Origin: JBFWUW01 sp050247075
Lineage (GTDB): Bacteria; Planctomycetota; Planctomycetia; Pirellulales; JBFWUW01
Assembly: GCA_050247075.1 (NCBI GenBank)
Contig: JBFWUW010000006.1
Coordinates: forward strand, 72,804-136,803
Direction of reading: 5' to 3'
Length of the DNA: 64,000 nt
Each line of letters starts with the position of its first letter. The first letter of the stretch is position 1. This document shows, in pieces, positions 44,553 through 53,129 of this stretch. The notes below the pieces were generated by a model. That model was given only the letters and a program-made list of their open reading frames with translations, was not told the DNA's origin and ran no database searches. Position numbers and translations under genes: made by a program.

Positions 44553-46832
44553 ATGTCCACGTCCGACCCGCTATTCGATATTTTCCGCGAAGAGGCCCGC
44601 GAGCATTTGGGGGCTTTGGAACGGGGATTTCTCGATCTCGAAGTCGCCGAGGCCGACACGCGCCGCAAACTGGTCGATAACCTGTTTCGGCACGCCCACA
44701 GCCTGAAAGGGGACGCCAAGGCGGTGGGCCTGCCGGCACTTCAGCAAACGTCGCAGGTTTTGGAAGACGTGCTGGAGGGCCTGCGCGCCGCGCCGGAAGA
44801 GATCAATCGGGAACGCATCGACCAGGGCCTTTCACAACTCGACCTCGTTCGTCAGGCCTTCGAGACTTGGCAACAAGAGTCAGAAATGGGCGACGAACCA
44901 GTCGCCGATTTGGCCGCCGCCGCTCCGCCCGATACATCGCCAGTAGAAACGCCCACGGCAGCCGTGGTGGCCACGGCGCCAATCGCTGCCCCGGCAGCCC
45001 CTTCCAGGTCGCCGCCCTCTGTTGTCATATCTCCACCCAATTTCAAGCCTCCGCCGGCGGCCAGCGAGAACGCCTCAACGGCTTCCGGGCAGCGCGACGA
45101 AAACTTCACGGTTCGCGTCCCTTCGGAGCGACTCGATCGGATGCTCAACCTGGCGGGCGAGGTTCGCGTCTCACATCGCAATGCGGCCGGCATTCAAGAC
45201 CGGCTGGCTTCTTTGTTTGAGTCTTTGGATCAACTTCCCCTGGGAAGCAGGCGTAAAGAGGCGGCATCCGATCGCGAGTTGCAGCAATTGCGGGGGGAGC
45301 TAGCCAGTTGGAAGACGCAAATGACCGACCAGTTGCGACACGTCGAAAGCGAACTGCGCAAAAAGTCGGGGCGGGAGGAGTTGCTAGTGGAATCGCTGGA
45401 GGCCGACATCCGGCAGGCCCGCCTGTTGCCGCTGGTCATGCTGGCCGATTCACTGCGGCGGTCGATCCGCGATCTGGCGCAATCGCTCGGCAAGTCGATC
45501 CGCTACGAAGTCGACGTTGGCAAGATCATGCTCGACAAGGCGGTTATCGAGGCCTTGCGAGACCCGTTGCTGCATTTGATCCGTAACGCGGCCGATCACG
45601 GGTTGGAAACGCCCGATGCGCGTACGGCCGCCGGCAAGCCGCCAGAAGGCCGCATTCGCCTGGAGGCCTCGCGCCGCGGGGAGTTGGTGGCCATCGAAAT
45701 TTCCGACGACGGACGAGGAATCGACTACGACAAAATCCGTGAACGCCTCCGCCAACGCGGTGAAATCGAAGTGGCCGCTCTGCTGCAGCTTACCCCTCGC
45801 GAGCTCGCTCAGTACCTGTTTCAGCCCGGCTTTAGTACCGCCGAAGCTGGCGAAGTCTCGGGCCGCGGCGTGGGGTTAGACGTCGTGCAAACCGAGGTTC
45901 AGCGGCTGCATGGCACCCTGGAACTGGCCGATGGCGCGGCCGCCTCCAGGCGTGGCCCACTAGCGGCGACGCCTGACGATCTGGCGGCGAAGAGTTCGGG
46001 GACCACCTTCGTGATCACGGTGCCCGTGACTATTTCGACTGTGCGCATCCTGACGGTCTTGGCCGGCGGCCAGTACTACGGAATTCCGACCTCGTCCATC
46101 ATCCGCACGGGTAGCGCGGCGGTACATTCCTTGCACGAGTTGGAAGGCAGCCTGGTTCTTTCGGTCGAGGGGCGGCCAGTGCGCTGGGTTCCCCTGTGCG
46201 ACATCTTAGGTACCACGGGAACCGGTATCGGAGACGGCGCGGCGCGGCCCTACTTGCTGGTGGGCCACGCTGGCCGACAAGCCGCCGTGGTCGTGGACGA
46301 CCTGGAAGACGAGTCCGAGGTGCTGCTGAAGCCTCTGGGGTTTCCCTTGAACGGCTTGCCGGGCGTTGTCGGGGGTGCCATTCGTCCCGACGGGGCCGTG
46401 CAAGTGGTGCTGGATATCGCACACCTCGCTTTTGGCCAACAACTACGCACGCAGCGCCCCACGCGGCAACCGCGGGCCAGCGGACGGATCATGATCGTGG
46501 ATGATTCTCCCACGACGCGGACCATGCTCCGCAATTTCTTCACGGCGGCGGGCTACATGGTGCGAACCGCCTGCGACGGCGTCGATGCGCTAGAACGCTT
46601 GAAGAGCCAGCTCGTGGACCTTGTGATCAGCGATGTGGAGATGCCCCGCATGAACGGCCTCGACCTGACCCGGCAGATCAAGGCCAGACTGTCGCTGCCG
46701 GTCATTCTGGTGACGGGTAAGGAGAAAGAAGAGCATCGCCGCGAAGGGCTGGAGGCCGGGGCCGATGCCTACGTGGTCAAGTCCTCGTTTGAAGGGGACG
46801 GCCTGCTGGAAGTCGTGAAGCAATTTGTTTGA
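44553..46832 (+). CDS. cheA: CheA-type hybrid histidine kinase with C-terminal receiver
   Basis: A 759-residue protein. Hpt (P1) has phosphorylatable His49 in RHAHSLKGDA. A Pro/Ala-rich linker (about 115-180) replaces a recognisable P2 domain. P3 dimerisation spans about 185-320, P4 ATPase has N-box HLIRNAADHG (341-350), G1 DDGRGI (385-390) and G2 GRGVGLDVV, P5 CheW-like is at about 490-630, and the receiver at 645-759 has Asp694 (VISDVEMP) and Lys743. CheA-REC fusions occur in Wsp, Frz and other alternative-function chemosensory pathways. The internal receiver may act as a phosphate sink or relay. Confidence 0.95.
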   Translation: MSTSDPLFDIFREEAREHLGALERGFLDLEVAEADTRRKLVDNLFRHAHSLKGDAKAVGLPALQQTSQVLEDVLEGLRAAPEEINRERIDQGLSQLDLVRQAFETWQQESEMGDEPVADLAAAAPPDTSPVETPTAAVVATAPIAAPAAPSRSPPSVVISPPNFKPPPAASENASTASGQRDENFTVRVPSERLDRMLNLAGEVRVSHRNAAGIQDRLASLFESLDQLPLGSRRKEAASDRELQQLRGELASWKTQMTDQLRHVESELRKKSGREELLVESLEADIRQARLLPLVMLADSLRRSIRDLAQSLGKSIRYEVDVGKIMLDKAVIEALRDPLLHLIRNAADHGLETPDARTAAGKPPEGRIRLEASRRGELVAIEISDDGRGIDYDKIRERLRQRGEIEVAALLQLTPRELAQYLFQPGFSTAEAGEVSGRGVGLDVVQTEVQRLHGTLELADGAAASRRGPLAATPDDLAAKSSGTTFVITVPVTISTVRILTVLAGGQYYGIPTSSIIRTGSAAVHSLHELEGSLVLSVEGRPVRWVPLCDILGTTGTGIGDGAARPYLLVGHAGRQAAVVVDDLEDESEVLLKPLGFPLNGLPGVVGGAIRPDGAVQVVLDIAHLAFGQQLRTQRPTRQPRASGRIMIVDDSPTTRTMLRNFFTAAGYMVRTACDGVDALERLKSQLVDLVISDVEMPRMNGLDLTRQIKARLSLPVILVTGKEKEEHRREGLEAGADAYVVKSSFEGDGLLEVVKQFV

Positions 46833-46882
46833 AAAGCGCCTACATGGTTCATTCACTCTACGAACCGTTGCCGAGCACCAGC

Positions 46883-47929
46883 ATGATTCGCGTCTTGATT
46901 GTCGAGGATTCCGTGACACAGCGCGAGATTTTCAAGCGGCTGCTGAACGCGGATCCCGCCTTCACGGTCATGGCCGAAGCCCGCAACGGGCGCGAGGCTG
47001 TCGCCAAGGTGCTAGAGCATCCGCCCGACGTGATACTGATGGATATCCACATGCCGGACATGGATGGCATCGAAGCGACCCGGGAGATCATGCGGCTCTG
47101 CCCGGTACCAATTGTCATTGCCAGCGCCACGCTCAAAAAGCAAGATGTCAATCTAGCCCTGCAAGCACTGGAAGCTGGTGCCGTCTCGGTGATCTCCAAG
47201 CCGGAGGGTGCGCTTTTGTTGCACCTGGAGTCGATCGCGCCCGGCCTGCGCGACGAGTTGTTGGCCGCGTCGCGGGCCAAACTTCCCAAGGTGGCCGGCA
47301 GGGCCGCGCGCTCGGCCGCCATGAAAAAGCCGGCACCGACCGCGAGCATTCATTTGGCGGACATTATCGGTGTCTGTGCCTCCACCGGCGGCCCGCCGGT
47401 CTTGGCGCAGATCTTTTCCGCCTTACCCAAACCGGTTCCGCTGCCCGTGTTGCTAGTGCAGCATATTTCCCAAGGCTTTGAGGAAGGCTTTGCCCGCTGG
47501 CTGTCGGACGTGACGGGGCAATCCGTGCGCCTGGCGGCGGCGGGGCAAAAGCTGGAACCTGGCGTTTGGATGGCCCCCAATGGCACGCATCTCACGGTGG
47601 CCAGCACCGCACGGCTGGCCTTGGTCCCCAAAGAAGCCAAGGATATCCATGCACCCTCGGGAAATCCACTGTTCGAATCGCTCGCCAAGACGTTCCAAGC
47701 CAGGGCGCTAGGCGTACTGTTGACCGGAATGGGAGATGATGGTGCCCGCGGCCTGTTGGCCCTCAGGCAGGCGGGCGGAACGACCATCATCCAAGATGAA
47801 GCCTCTTGCATGATCTGGGGCATGCCGAAGTCGGGCAAACAGTTAGATGCTGCCATGCACGAAATGAATCCCTCTGGTATCGCTTCGGCCTTAACTCACA
47901 TGCTGGCGCGCCGGACGAAAACACCATGA
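46883..47929 (+). CDS. cheB: CheB methylesterase/response regulator
   Basis: About 348 residues. The receiver domain has phospho-acceptor Asp54 (VILMDIHMP) and Thr/Lys residues in place. The C-terminal methylesterase has the catalytic triad Ser167 (GVCASTGGP), His194 (LLVQHISQGF) and Asp286 (TGMGDDGARG). It removes receptor methyl groups to reset the array. I use ATG 46883, where the receiver begins; ATG 46844 is a possible earlier start. It overlaps the hybrid kinase by 4 bases (ATGA), so translation of the two is coupled. Confidence 0.93.
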   Translation: MIRVLIVEDSVTQREIFKRLLNADPAFTVMAEARNGREAVAKVLEHPPDVILMDIHMPDMDGIEATREIMRLCPVPIVIASATLKKQDVNLALQALEAGAVSVISKPEGALLLHLESIAPGLRDELLAASRAKLPKVAGRAARSAAMKKPAPTASIHLADIIGVCASTGGPPVLAQIFSALPKPVPLPVLLVQHISQGFEEGFARWLSDVTGQSVRLAAAGQKLEPGVWMAPNGTHLTVASTARLALVPKEAKDIHAPSGNPLFESLAKTFQARALGVLLTGMGDDGARGLLALRQAGGTTIIQDEASCMIWGMPKSGKQLDAAMHEMNPSGIASALTHMLARRTKTP

Positions 47930-50925
47930 ACAATATCCTGCTGGTCGAGGACAGCCGCACACAGGCGCACACGTTTCGCCGGCTTCTGGAAGGGGCTGGC
48001 TATACGGTGCGGCATGCGCTGACCGCCGACGAAGCCTTTGAAATCTGTCTGGAGTCGACGCCCGACCTGGTGCTGCTCGACCAGTACTTGGGCGACAAAT
48101 CGGGCTTGGAGGTCTGCCGCCGGCTGAAGGAGGATGTCGCCCTGCAGGTTATTCCCATCCTGGTGCTGACGGCCAGCCAGAAAGAGCGGGACCATATCGC
48201 GGCGCTCGACTCTGGCGCCGACCGCTTCCTCTCCAAGGATGGTCCCGATGAGGAACTACTGGCGGTTGTGGGGGGACTGTTAAAGAAATCCGTTCCGGCA
48301 GACACGCAAGACCGCGGATCGGAATCGCGCGATGCCTTCCTGCGGGGCGCGCGAATTCTGGCCATTGATGACAGCCGCACCTATCTGCACGAACTCTCCC
48401 GCAAGCTGGCCACGAACGGCTTTCAGGTGACGACCGCGCTGTCAGGGCCAGAAGGATTGGCGCTGCTGGACCAAGAGTCGTTTCATATCGTGGTGATCGA
48501 TGTGGTGATGCCGGAGATGAACGGCTTCGAGGTCTGCCAACGCGCCCACCAATGGGCCGACGAACATCAGCAGCAATTGGGACTGCTGATCCTTTCTGGC
48601 CAGGAAAACCGCGAAGTGCTGCTGCAATCGCTTGAGTCGGGCGCGGATGATTTTGTTAGCAAACAGCAAGACATGGACGTCATACTGGCGCATATCAATT
48701 CGCTGGTGCGGCGAGTCCGCATGATGCGGCATATCGCGGCCATCAACCAAAAATCGCATTTGCAAGACATGGCCTTGCGCGAGGCCAAATGGAACCAAGA
48801 GCAGGCGGAGGAGCGGGCCAGCGCCGCCGAGGCCCGCGCCGCTCTGGCCGACGCGCTGCAGCAATCGCAACGGGAACTGCAACTTGCCAAAGAGGCGGCC
48901 GAAGCGGCCAATCGCGCCAAAAGCGACTTTCTAGCCAATATGAGCCACGAAATTCGCACGCCCATGAATGGCATTATGGGCATGACGGAACTGCTGTTGG
49001 CCACGACAGTCACGCCGCAACAGCGCGAGTATCTCGGCATGGCGCAGCAGTCTGCCCAGGCGTTGCTGCGGTTGCTCAACGATATTCTGGACTTCTCGAA
49101 GATCGAAGCCGGCAAGATGGAACTGGAACAGGCCGATTTTGGCCTGCAGGATTGCATTGGCAAGGCGATCCGTGTGTTGAGCCTCCGTGCGGAGGAAAAG
49201 GGCCTGGAGTTGGCTTGCCGCATCGCGCCGCAAATTCCCGACAGGCTCGTCGGCGATGCGGGCCGGCTGCGGCAAGTTATCGTCAACCTGGTCGGCAATT
49301 CCTTGAAGTTCACGGAACGAGGCGAAGTGGTTGTGAACGTCGCCCCCGAGGAAATTACGGACGACAAGGTTCGCTTGCATGTGACTGTCCAGGACACCGG
49401 AATTGGAATACCTCCAGACAGGCAACAGACGGTCTTTGAGGCCTTCGCCCAGGCCGACAGTTCCACCACGCGCCGTTTCGGCGGCACCGGGCTGGGGCTG
49501 ACCATTTCCGCCCGACTAATCCAGATGATGAATGGCAAGATCTGGCTGGAGAGCGATGTCGGCCGGGGGACAACCTTTCACTTCTTGTGCGAATTCGGCA
49601 TTGCCGCCGAGCAGCATGTCAAGCCCAGGGCGCATCTGCACGAGCTGGAAAATATGTCAGTCTTGATTGTGGATGACAATGCCACCAACCGCCGCATTCT
49701 CGAGGAATTGTTGAAGAACTGGCACATGCGCCCGACGATCGCGCAAGACGCCGCGGCCGCGATGCGGTCGGTTGAGGAAGCTCGGCAGCGGAAGGAGCCG
49801 TTCCAACTGATGATCTCCGACTTTCACATGCCTGACTGCGATGGGATGCAGCTTGCTGAACGCCTCAAGGCAATCCCAAACCATAAGCCTTGCCCGATCT
49901 TGATTCTGTCCTCATCTACCAACAAATTTGACCCGCAGCGGCTGAAAAACGCGGGCGTGTCGCGTTTCCTGCACAAGCCGGTGCTGGCCTCGGAACTCCA
50001 AGAGGCCATTCTGGAAGAACTGGGTTTCACGGGCGAGCCGTCACCCGCGGAGCAGACCGATTTGCTGCGGTCGCCATCGATTCCCCGTAAGATTCTGCTG
50101 GCGGAAGACAGCATCATCAACCAGCGGGTGGCATTGGGCTTCTTGGGACAATGGGGCCATACCGTGGTGATCGCCAACAACGGCCAGGAAGCCGTGGAGG
50201 CCGTGCAACGCGAACCGTTCGATCTGGTGCTGATGGATGTGCAAATGCCCAAGCTCAATGGCCACGAAGCCACAAAGGCCATTCGCCTGCTGGAAGATGG
50301 AACCGGCCGGCACATCCCCATCGTGGCCATGACCGCCGAGGCCATTAAGGGAGACCGCGAATTGTGCCTGCAAGCGGGCATGGACGATTACATCTCGAAG
50401 CCCGTCCAACCTGGCGAACTGTTCGACACGATCGAACGAATGGCTGAGGGGGCTTCTTCGTCGCTTACCTCGCCGGAAATTGCGCCCGCTATTGCAGCGG
50501 CGAATATCCAAACAGATGCGCTGGCCAACCCGAAAGATGCCGTCCAGCCGCAAATGGCCGATGTTTCGACCGAGGATGTCGAGTACGACCGGCTGGACTG
50601 GGATGCCTTGCTGCACGAGTCTGAATTGAATGAGAGGACGTGGAGCGACTTGGCTGCGTTATTCTTAGACGAATCGGTCAGGCTATTGGGACAGATCGAC
50701 GCGGCCTTAGCCAGTGGTGATTTCCGGCAACTCCGCCTGGCAGCACATACCTTGAAGGGTTCCGCCGCCATGTTCCATGCCGACTACCTGGCCGCCGCCT
50801 TGCACCGGATTGAGCAATGCGCCAAAGCTGGCGATCTGGCGGCGGCCAGCCAGGCCAGTCAAGGGTTGAATGCCCTGGCCAAGCGTTTCTCTGACGCTTT
50901 AGCGCCGCACGCTAAGAAGTTATAG
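47926..50925 (+). CDS. Soluble hybrid kinase: REC-REC-HisKA-HATPase-REC-REC-Hpt
   Basis: About 999 residues without membrane segments. Receivers: REC1 with Asp52, REC2 with Asp192 (VVIDVVMPEMNG). A coiled coil (about 285-330) leads to HisKA with His341 (MSHEIRTPMNG) and HATPase with N-box NLVGNSLKF, QDTGIGIP and GGTGLGLTIS. Then REC3 with Asp632 (ISDFHMPDCDG), REC4 with Asp771 (LMDVQMPKLNG), and a terminal Hpt with His941 (HTLKGSA). With two receivers ahead of the kinase it can take phosphate from CheA or elsewhere; the Hpt can pass it to a downstream receiver. The next gene encodes a receiver fused to glutamate dehydrogenase. The start overlaps cheB. Confidence 0.93.
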   Translation: MNNILLVEDSRTQAHTFRRLLEGAGYTVRHALTADEAFEICLESTPDLVLLDQYLGDKSGLEVCRRLKEDVALQVIPILVLTASQKERDHIAALDSGADRFLSKDGPDEELLAVVGGLLKKSVPADTQDRGSESRDAFLRGARILAIDDSRTYLHELSRKLATNGFQVTTALSGPEGLALLDQESFHIVVIDVVMPEMNGFEVCQRAHQWADEHQQQLGLLILSGQENREVLLQSLESGADDFVSKQQDMDVILAHINSLVRRVRMMRHIAAINQKSHLQDMALREAKWNQEQAEERASAAEARAALADALQQSQRELQLAKEAAEAANRAKSDFLANMSHEIRTPMNGIMGMTELLLATTVTPQQREYLGMAQQSAQALLRLLNDILDFSKIEAGKMELEQADFGLQDCIGKAIRVLSLRAEEKGLELACRIAPQIPDRLVGDAGRLRQVIVNLVGNSLKFTERGEVVVNVAPEEITDDKVRLHVTVQDTGIGIPPDRQQTVFEAFAQADSSTTRRFGGTGLGLTISARLIQMMNGKIWLESDVGRGTTFHFLCEFGIAAEQHVKPRAHLHELENMSVLIVDDNATNRRILEELLKNWHMRPTIAQDAAAAMRSVEEARQRKEPFQLMISDFHMPDCDGMQLAERLKAIPNHKPCPILILSSSTNKFDPQRLKNAGVSRFLHKPVLASELQEAILEELGFTGEPSPAEQTDLLRSPSIPRKILLAEDSIINQRVALGFLGQWGHTVVIANNGQEAVEAVQREPFDLVLMDVQMPKLNGHEATKAIRLLEDGTGRHIPIVAMTAEAIKGDRELCLQAGMDDYISKPVQPGELFDTIERMAEGASSSLTSPEIAPAIAAANIQTDALANPKDAVQPQMADVSTEDVEYDRLDWDALLHESELNERTWSDLAALFLDESVRLLGQIDAALASGDFRQLRLAAHTLKGSAAMFHADYLAAALHRIEQCAKAGDLAAASQASQGLNALAKRFSDALAPHAKKL

Positions 50926-50953
50926 CTGCCGAGTCTGCACATCATCTTAATTC

Positions 50954-50959
50954 GGAGGG
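50954..50959 (+). promoter_or_regulatory. Ribosome binding site of the REC-GDH gene
   Basis: GGAGGG lies 9 bases before GTG 50969. It supports translation from the receiver domain, so the fusion is expressed as one protein. It is much stronger than anything before the internal ATG at 51392. Confidence 0.7.
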
Positions 50960-50968
50960 CAAACAACC

Positions 50969-52627
50969 GTGAGTGCTTCAGCAGGTAACCAGATTCGAGT
51001 CTTGTTGATCGAGGACAATCCAATCCATGCTCGCCGCATCGAGGAACTGCTGGCGGATTCGCGCAGTCCGCGGTTCCAGATCTTCGTGGCGGGCCTGCTG
51101 AGCGACGGGCTGGCCCGTCTGCGGCAAGGGGGTATCGACCTGATTCTGTTGGACCTGGTCCTGCCCGACAGCCAGGAGCTAGAAACGTTCTTTCGCGTGC
51201 GCGCGGAAGCCCAGTCCATTCCCATCGTGATCACCACCGGGCTGGACGATATCACGCTGGCGGCCAAAGCGGTGGAACAAGGCGCGCAGGATTATCTGAT
51301 CAAGACGCAGGTCCAACGGGCCTCGTTGATCCGCTCGTTGCGGTATGCGCTGGAAAGAACGCGCGTCCGCGATGCCGAGTGGGATTCGCGGATGTTCCGT
51401 CTGGCGCAGCGGCAGTTTCTCAAAGCGGCCCAGTTGCTTAGCCTGGATGACAATATCCGCCAGCGGCTGCTGTTTCCTCAACGCTCGCTGGTGGTGTCGT
51501 TTCCCTTTCGACGCGACCAATACTCCGAGGTGGAAAATGTCTTTGGCTATCGGGTGCAGCATGTGCTGACGATGGGGCCGACCAAAGGGGGCATTCGCTA
51601 CCACCAAGATGTCAGCCTGGGTGAAACCTCGGCCCTGGCCATGTGGATGACCTGGAAGTGCGCCTTGATGCAGCTTCCTTTCGGCGGTGCCAAGGGAGGC
51701 GTGCGGATCGATCCGACCGGATTGACCAGCCACGAACTGCAACGGCTGACGCGGCGTTATGCGTCGGAAATCATCAGCATGATCGGGCCCGACAAGGACA
51801 TACCCGCGCCCGACATGGGAACCGACGACCGCGTCATGGCCTGGATCATGGATACTTACAGCCAGCAAGTCGGTTACACGGTGCCGGCGGTTGTGACCGG
51901 CAAACCGGTGGCCCTGGGGGGCGCGCGAGGCCGCAGTGAAGCCACCAGCCGGGGATTGGCTTTCTTGATTGAAGAAGCGGCTGGGCAGCTCAAGCTCAAG
52001 CTGAAAGATTGCACGGCGGTCGTGCAGGGCTTTGGTAATGTGGGAGGCCACGCGGTTCAGTTCTTGGAACAGGCCGGCGTCAAGATCATCGGCGTCAGCG
52101 ATGTGGCCACTGGCATCATTAATCCGGCGGGCCTGTCCCACCGCTCCTTGACGGAGTACGTGGCGCAACACCGCTCGCTGGCGGGTTACCCGGGCGGAGA
52201 AGCCGTGAGCAACCAGCAGTTGCTGGAGATTCCCTGCGACATTTTGGTGCCCGCCGCGCTGCAAAACCAGATCACCGCCGACAATGCCGAGCGGATCAAC
52301 TGCAAGCTGCTTGCCGAGGGAGCAAACGGCCCCACCACGTTGGAGGCGGATGAAATCTTGCGCGGCAAAGGCATCTACGTTCTGCCGGACATTCTGGCCA
52401 ATGCTGGCGGCGTCACGGTATCGTACTTTGAATGGGTCCAGGATACGCAGAACTACATGTGGACGCTGGAGGAAGTCAACGCCCGGCTGCGAAAGATCAT
52501 CGTCGATGCCTTTCACCGCACGCGCACCCGCGCCGAGCGCGAGTCGGTCGATATGCGTACCGCCGCTCTAATGGAAGGGATCGAACGTGTCGCCCAGGCC
52601 AAGCTGGCCCGCGGCTTGTTCCCCTGA
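50969..52627 (+). CDS. Response-regulator receiver domain fused to glutamate dehydrogenase
   Basis: A 552-residue single frame. Residues 8-125 are a complete receiver: acidic pocket Glu15/Asp16, phospho-acceptor Asp62 (LILLDLVLPDS), Thr89/90 (IVITTG) and Lys112 (DYLIK). A helical linker (about 118-140) leads to a full-length Glu/Leu/Phe/Val dehydrogenase (about 142-552). It has substrate lysines Lys206 (GPTKGGIRYH) and Lys230, catalytic Lys242 (PFGGAKGGVR), Asp282 (APDMGTDD), TGKPVALGG and the nucleotide loop VVQGFGNVGG. It should interconvert glutamate and 2-oxoglutarate plus ammonium with NAD(P). It sits 43 bases after the hybrid kinase, so phosphorylation-controlled dehydrogenase activity is the natural hypothesis. 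I know of no described example. Confidence 0.95.
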   Translation: MSASAGNQIRVLLIEDNPIHARRIEELLADSRSPRFQIFVAGLLSDGLARLRQGGIDLILLDLVLPDSQELETFFRVRAEAQSIPIVITTGLDDITLAAKAVEQGAQDYLIKTQVQRASLIRSLRYALERTRVRDAEWDSRMFRLAQRQFLKAAQLLSLDDNIRQRLLFPQRSLVVSFPFRRDQYSEVENVFGYRVQHVLTMGPTKGGIRYHQDVSLGETSALAMWMTWKCALMQLPFGGAKGGVRIDPTGLTSHELQRLTRRYASEIISMIGPDKDIPAPDMGTDDRVMAWIMDTYSQQVGYTVPAVVTGKPVALGGARGRSEATSRGLAFLIEEAAGQLKLKLKDCTAVVQGFGNVGGHAVQFLEQAGVKIIGVSDVATGIINPAGLSHRSLTEYVAQHRSLAGYPGGEAVSNQQLLEIPCDILVPAALQNQITADNAERINCKLLAEGANGPTTLEADEILRGKGIYVLPDILANAGGVTVSYFEWVQDTQNYMWTLEEVNARLRKIIVDAFHRTRTRAERESVDMRTAALMEGIERVAQAKLARGLFP

Positions 52628-52652
52628 ACGGCATGCTGCTGCCCGACGGGTG

Positions 52653-53039
52653 CTACTTTCGTCCTTTTTTCTTGGCGGCCGCTTTCCGCGAATCTTGCTT
52701 CACCCGCCATTCTACGATTCTCTCGATCAAGCCGTAGGGGATCGGTTCATCCAGTGGGAATTGAAGATTTCCCTTGGGTCCGGCGTAAGGCGCGGCGGCT
52801 TTCTCCAGGGCCTTGTTGCCCGAAATCGGCGGGTAGAACCCCAAGTGACTTTTCCATGCGGCAAAGTAGACCAGAATGCCGTGCTGCTTGAAGGCGGGCA
52901 TCTGGTAGCTGATGGTCTCCTGGGCTTCGGGCGCGGCACGGCGGATCGTTGTCCGCACCTTGGCCAGGACCGTCCGCACGTCGGCTGGGAATTTCGAAAT
53001 ATAGCCGTCGATGTCGTGGGGAAGTGGAGCATTTGCCAT
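52653..53039 (-). CDS. DUF1801 (YdhG/frataxin-like fold) protein
   Basis: About 128 residues. IDGYISKFPADVRTVLAKVRTTIRRAAPEA, ETISYQMPAFKQHG, YFAAWKSHLGFYP and LQFPLDEPIPYGLIERIVEWRV are the DUF1801 pattern, with a lysine-rich tail. Some members have been called intracellular iron chaperones, but a general function is not settled. ATG 53039 has AAGG upstream; a TTG at 53057 is less likely. It converges with the REC-GDH gene, leaving 25 bases between the stops. Confidence 0.87.
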   Translation of the reverse strand: MANAPLPHDIDGYISKFPADVRTVLAKVRTTIRRAAPEAQETISYQMPAFKQHGILVYFAAWKSHLGFYPPISGNKALEKAAAPYAGPKGNLQFPLDEPIPYGLIERIVEWRVKQDSRKAAAKKKGRK

Positions 53040-53129
53040 GTTCGAAGTGCCTTGCAAACGGAAAAGCGGTAGGTAGCTTGTGCGGACTGCTTTGAATCGT
53101 TTCTCGCGGCCACCTACACCGGCGGCCCA

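Noticed and set aside
51179..52516. A 445-residue open frame on the minus strand opposite REC-GDH
   Set aside because: It is antisense to conserved dehydrogenase codons and has no recognisable domain; it is a by-product of codon bias.
51392..52627. The idea that glutamate dehydrogenase is a separate gene starting at the internal ATG
   Set aside because: There is no stop between receiver and dehydrogenase, the ATG has only a weak GAGTGGG upstream, and a strong site lies before the receiver. It remains a test to make, not the favoured model.
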